From the NCBI GenBank assembly GCA_029945725.1, contig JAQSDB010000003.1:313842-377841 (forward strand): a stretch of 64,000 nt of DNA, read 5' to 3'. The notes under the pieces are model-generated. The model saw only the letters and a program-made list of their open reading frames with translations. It had not been told where the DNA came from and made no database searches. Both the position numbers and the translations under genes were made by a program. Each line of letters begins with the position of its first letter. Position 1 is the stretch's first letter. Shown here piece by piece: positions 60,684 to 64,000 of this stretch. The DNA is from a bacterium. GTDB taxonomy: Bacteria; Pseudomonadota; Gammaproteobacteria; Pseudomonadales; Moraxellaceae.

Positions 60684-60994
60684 GAAGCTGGCCTGCCCTT
60701 GGCGAGCAAGGGAGTCGTAAAAAAGGGGGAACGTAGTATAAGGGCTCACCCGGCAAAGAGAAGCGCCGTGTTCGTTTTCTGACCAGCCCGCTGGCGCCGT
60801 GCCGAGGGACCGGTGCCGGCCAAGCCCGGCTTCAATGGCCAGCTTCCGCGCGTACGGCAAGCTGGCTGCACGGAAACGGTCGTGCCGGCCAGGCGCTGGT
60901 GTTGAAGATGCCTTTGCGGACCAAAAGGGTTTCGCAGCAAGCAAGTGCTCACACCGTAGGCCCTGTGCTGGCTGGCCGTGGTTACAGGGCGGCT
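60684..60994. other. 311-base region between mnmG and the MHS transporter
   Basis: No gene is evident. It holds GC-rich inverted repeats, notably a hairpin at 60838-60866 with arms GCCAGCTT and AAGCTGGC plus an inner CCG/CGG. No U-run follows. The region could hold the 3' end of the transporter mRNA and the mnmG promoter. I found no DnaA-box cluster, so no sign of oriC here. Confidence 0.45.
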
Positions 60995-62287
60995 TCAGGC
61001 GTTGGCGTTCAAATCCGTATCGCGGGTTTCCCGGGCCAGCAATACAGCCACCAGGCTGATCAGCGCCGCTACCGTAACATAGCCACCCACCCAGGACAGG
61101 CCGCCACGAGCCACCAGTTGCTGCGCCAGATAAGGAGCAAACGACGCCCCGATTATCCCGCCCATGTTGTAGGTCATTGATGCTCCCGTGTAGCGCACTG
61201 CCGTGGGAAACAGCTCGGGCAAAAAAGCACCCATGGGGGCAAACACCAGCCCCATCAGGAAAAGCTCGATAGCCATAAACGCCGTAATCAGTACGGGATT
61301 GCCCGTGGCAAAAAACGGCGCCATGAAAAACCCCGAGATCGCCGCCAGCACAATGCCGGTCAGCATCACCGGCCGACGGCCATGCTGATCGGCCAGCCGC
61401 GCCGAGATCAGGATCGCCAGCGCCATAAAGACAATGGCAATGCACTGCAGCGAGAGAAAGTGTTCGCGGGAAAAACCGAGGGTCTTGGTGCCGTAACTCA
61501 GCGCGAATACCGTGGCGATATAAAAGAGGGCATAGCAAACCACCATCGAAAAAGTACCCAGCAGCGTCTGCCTCCAGTAATCCCGCAGCAGGGTTTGCAG
61601 AGGAACTTTGACGCGCGCCTGCCGCTGCACGACCCGCTGGAATACCGGCGATTCCACCAGCCTGAGGCGCACATACAAACCGACCAGCAACAGCACGGCA
61701 CTCAACAGGAAGGGAATGCGCCAGCCCCAGCCCCGGAATTGTTCATCAGACAGCGTTAGCGCCAGCAGCAGAAAAAGGCCGTTGGCCATGATGAAACCGA
61801 TTGGTGCCCCCAGCTGCGGAAACATGCCGAACCAGGCGCGCTTTCCTGGCGGCGCATTTTCTGTCGCCAGCAAGGCCGCACCGCCCCATTCGCCACCAAG
61901 ACCAATGCCCTGACCAAAGCGCAACAGGCAAAGCAGCAGCGGCGCCCAGAAACCCATGCAGGCATAGCCAGGCAGCAGGCCAATCAGCATGGTGGAAACC
62001 CCCATGATCAGCAGCGATGCAACCAGCGTGGCTTTTCGCCCGATGCGATCGCCAAAGTGACCGAACAGCGCCGCCCCAAGGGGACGAGCAATAAACGCAA
62101 TACTGAAGGTGGCAAAGGCACTCAGCAGTTGCACGCTGTCCGATTCGCCGGAAAAAAACACAGGGCCAAAAACGAGAGCTGCCGCCGTGGCGTAGACATA
62201 GAAGTCGTAGAACTCGATGGCGGTACCAATGAGGCTCGCCACCATGACACGGCCCGTACTATTGGGATTGTTTGTTGTCTGGTTCAT
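60995..62287 (-). CDS. MFS transporter, metabolite:H+ symporter (MHS) family
   Basis: The 430-residue protein has twelve predicted membrane helices and the MHS/ProP-type signature [16 protein letters not shown] near the start, then [14 protein letters not shown] between helices 2 and 3 and [18 protein letters not shown] in helix 4-5. Members carry organic acids such as shikimate, citrate, alpha-ketoglutarate or proline/betaine; the substrate cannot be read. It lies between mnmG and mnmE on the same strand, where many relatives have no such gene. ATG at 62287. Confidence 0.88.
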   Translation of the reverse strand: MNQTTNNPNSTGRVMVASLIGTAIEFYDFYVYATAAALVFGPVFFSGESDSVQLLSAFATFSIAFIARPLGAALFGHFGDRIGRKATLVASLLIMGVSTMLIGLLPGYACMGFWAPLLLCLLRFGQGIGLGGEWGGAALLATENAPPGKRAWFGMFPQLGAPIGFIMANGLFLLLALTLSDEQFRGWGWRIPFLLSAVLLLVGLYVRLRLVESPVFQRVVQRQARVKVPLQTLLRDYWRQTLLGTFSMVVCYALFYIATVFALSYGTKTLGFSREHFLSLQCIAIVFMALAILISARLADQHGRRPVMLTGIVLAAISGFFMAPFFATGNPVLITAFMAIELFLMGLVFAPMGAFLPELFPTAVRYTGASMTYNMGGIIGASFAPYLAQQLVARGGLSWVGGYVTVAALISLVAVLLARETRDTDLNANA

Positions 62288-62411
62288 GGTTTTTTGTGGT
62301 TTTCTTTTTCAGGTTTATCCCGCATGAATTAACCATGCGGTGCCGGTGCGGCGCTAGCCGTCAAAAAAATTTTCAAATGGCATCGCCGCCAGGATCGCCC
62401 TGGCACGGGCA

Positions 62412-63794
62412 TCACTTGCCGATGCAAAAACTGGAAAAAATCCGGCCCAGCAAATCGTCGGAACTGAATGCCCCGGTAATTTCAGAGAGCGAGTTTTGTG
62501 CCACCCGCAGGTCTTCGGCAAGCAGCTCACCGGCATTGCGCTGCAAGAGCTGCTCGAGCCCGACCGCAAGCGCGGCACTTGCACGAGCCAGTGCATCAAG
62601 ATGTCGGCGACGCGCCGTGAACAGCCCGGCGTCGCCACTCTGAAAACCCATGGCATCCTTAAGCGCCGTGCGCAAGGTCTCCATGCCGTCGCCGCTTCGG
62701 GCGGAAAGCACGATTTCCCTGTAGATGCTTCCGGACGTGTCCGTGCGCTGGCTGGTGCCTGACTTGAGCCCGCTGACCAGATCGGCTTTGTTTGCCACAA
62801 AAATAAGGCTGGCAGGTGCCGGCATGGGTGAGAAGAAGCGCGTGGCAGCGGCCAGCGGATCAGTCTCCGTGGCGCTGTCAAAAACAAACAGGATACAGTC
62901 AGCATTCCCGATTTCCCGCAACGCCCGGCGAATGCCTTCCTGCTCCACAATGTCGATGCTGTCACGCAGACCTGCTGTATCAATGACATGCAAAGGCATG
63001 CCATCAATCTGGATTTGTTCGCGCAGGACATCGCGGGTGGTACCGGCGATATCGGTCACGATGGCAGCGTCATATCCGGCGAGGGCATTCAGCAAGCTGG
63101 ATTTTCCGGCATTGGGCTCGCCGGCAATCACTACCTGCATGCCTTCGCGCAAAAGCGCCCCCTGCCTTGCCTGCGCCTGCACCACACGAAGATTTCCCTG
63201 AATGACTCTTAACTCCCGCTCAACATGGCCGTCACTCAGAAAATCAATTTCTTCCTCGGGAAAATCAATGGCCGCTTCAACATAGATACGCAAAGCAATC
63301 AGGCTTTCTACCAGCGCATCAATTTTTTCCGAAAACACACCGGAGAGCGAGCGTACGGCTGAGCGGGCAGCCTGTTCGGAGCCGGCATCTATCAGATCGG
63401 CAATGGCTTCGGCCTGGGCAAGATCAAGTTTGTCATTGAGGAAGGCACGTTCCGAAAACTCGCCCGGTCTTGCCATGCGGGCACCCAGCGCGAGCACGCG
63501 CTTTAACAGCATGTCCATGACAACCGGGCCACCATGTCCCTGCAGCTCCACCACGTCTTCACCCGTAAAGGAGTGTGGGGCGTTAAATGCCAGTGCCAGG
63601 CCTTCGTCAATCTTGCGACCGTCTTCAGCATAAAATGCTGAAAAAATTACACGACGTACGGGCAGCTCTTTATTCCGGCCCAAAACCTGATGGGCAATCT
63701 CATGTGCACGCGGGCCTGAAACCCGCACAATACCAACTCCGCCGCGTCCGGGAGCGGTGGCAATGGCGACAATGGTTTCTGTTGCTGTTTTCAT
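62412..63794 (-). CDS. mnmE: tRNA modification GTPase MnmE
   Basis: MnmE works with MnmG in tRNA U34 modification. The 460-residue protein has the N-terminal tetrahydrofolate-binding domain ([17 protein letters not shown]), the GTPase domain with G1 [10 protein letters not shown]3 DTAGLRDS and G4 NKAD, and the C-terminal CIGK end with the functional cysteine. A terminator separates it from the upstream yidC on the same strand. Confidence 0.97.
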   Translation of the reverse strand: MKTATETIVAIATAPGRGGVGIVRVSGPRAHEIAHQVLGRNKELPVRRVIFSAFYAEDGRKIDEGLALAFNAPHSFTGEDVVELQGHGGPVVMDMLLKRVLALGARMARPGEFSERAFLNDKLDLAQAEAIADLIDAGSEQAARSAVRSLSGVFSEKIDALVESLIALRIYVEAAIDFPEEEIDFLSDGHVERELRVIQGNLRVVQAQARQGALLREGMQVVIAGEPNAGKSSLLNALAGYDAAIVTDIAGTTRDVLREQIQIDGMPLHVIDTAGLRDSIDIVEQEGIRRALREIGNADCILFVFDSATETDPLAAATRFFSPMPAPASLIFVANKADLVSGLKSGTSQRTDTSGSIYREIVLSARSGDGMETLRTALKDAMGFQSGDAGLFTARRRHLDALARASAALAVGLEQLLQRNAGELLAEDLRVAQNSLSEITGAFSSDDLLGRIFSSFCIGK

Positions 63795-63892
63795 TTTTGG
63801 CGTTCAGGTTTTTCTTCGTGGTATCCCGCAGGAGCATTATCCGCTTGTTGCTGGCAGGGCAACCAGTCTGGCTTCTGCAAAAATTCTGACAT

Positions 63893-63922
63893 GAAAAAGG
63901 CCCCTCGTTCGGGGCCTTTTTC
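63893..63922 (-). terminator. Intrinsic terminator after yidC
   Basis: GAAAAAGGCCCC pairs with GGGGCCTTTTTC around TCGTTC. On the minus strand it follows the yidC stop by about 11 bases and precedes mnmE. Confidence 0.92.
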
Positions 63923-63932
63923 TGTATCCGGC

Positions 63933-64000
63933 TCAGGCCTTTTTAGTGGCCACGGCTCTTTCAATCTGTTTTGTAATCACCCACTGCTGGGCAATCGACA
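63933..64000 (-). CDS. yidC: Membrane protein insertase YidC, C-terminal end (partial)
   Basis: The last 21 residues of a minus-strand reading frame read SIAQQWVITKQIERAVATKK-A and then stop with TGA. The SIAQQWVIT segment is the conserved end of the YidC membrane domain. YidC inserts and folds inner-membrane proteins. The yidC-mnmE neighbour order is conserved near the origin in gammaproteobacteria. The rest lies outside the window. Confidence 0.9.
   Translation of the reverse strand, partial: SIAQQWVITKQIERAVATKKA

Noticed and set aside
60684-61538. Upstream extension of the mnmG reading frame by about 285 codons
   Set aside because: MnmG family proteins start at MRYPKTYDV; the extension runs through the transporter gene in another frame and has no family sequence.
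60684-62411. Possible chromosome replication origin near mnmG and mnmE
   Set aside because: No cluster of DnaA boxes or AT-rich unwinding stretch is visible, and dnaA, rnpA and rpmH are not in the window. oriC probably lies beyond the yidC end.

Overview
This window looks like a piece of a gammaproteobacterial chromosome, most likely Pseudomonadales (Pseudomonas, Moraxellaceae or Alcanivorax relatives). That placement is inference from gene content and order: rpoZ-spoT-ridA, oxyR overlapping recG, rubA-rubB beside ubiC-ubiA and phoB-phoR, a long-form pstSCAB-phoU cluster, and an origin-proximal block yidC-mnmE-mnmG-rsmG-parA-parB followed by atpIBEFHAGDC-glmU-glmS. GC content is fairly high and even. 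I saw no prophage, insertion sequence, CRISPR array, tRNA or rRNA gene, so this is mostly core chromosome with accessory genes slotted between conserved blocks.

Layout. 1-8.2 kb: stringent response (rpoZ end, spoT), a DoxX-like membrane protein, ridA, a Sel1-repeat exported protein, an SDR-type epimerase, then oxyR and recG overlapping by four bases. 8.2-15 kb: lipid and hydrocarbon-linked genes: an SCP2-like protein, a long FadE acyl-CoA dehydrogenase, an unidentified histidine-rich membrane protein, a MAPEG protein, rubredoxin reductase and rubredoxin. 15-29.3 kb: ubiquinone genes ubiC-ubiA, phoBR, a fatty acyl-CoA ligase, phoU and pstBACS, a small exported protein and two tandem YciA-type thioesterases. 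The phoB and pstS upstream regions carry candidate Pho boxes, each followed after exactly 10 bases by a good -10 hexamer.

29.3-43 kb: a DUF4382-like lipoprotein convergent with a secreted family I.1-type lipase, a divergent AraC regulator, uvrD, a membrane PAS-GGDEF-EAL protein, cstA with its small partner gene, a membrane diguanylate cyclase and a 550-base non-coding gap. 43-54 kb: glmS, glmU and the full ATP synthase operon on the minus strand. 54-64 kb: an outer-membrane barrel protein, a START-domain protein and a small exported protein lie between atpI and parB; then parB, parA, rsmG, mnmG, an MHS-type transporter, mnmE and the end of yidC.

Taken together, lipase, acyl-CoA ligase, FadE, thioesterases, rubredoxin electron transfer and lipid-binding-type proteins suggest a bacterium that grows on lipids or alkanes (inference; no alkane monooxygenase is present here). 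The strongest unexplained signals are two copies of a roughly 100-120 base palindromic element with a conserved core and arms that differ in sequence but keep pairing, the unidentified histidine-rich membrane protein, the large periplasmic domains of PstC and PstA, a family I.1-type lipase without an adjacent foldase gene, and the long structured gap between glmS and the diguanylate cyclase gene. All function calls were made by reading translations and motifs; no database search was run.
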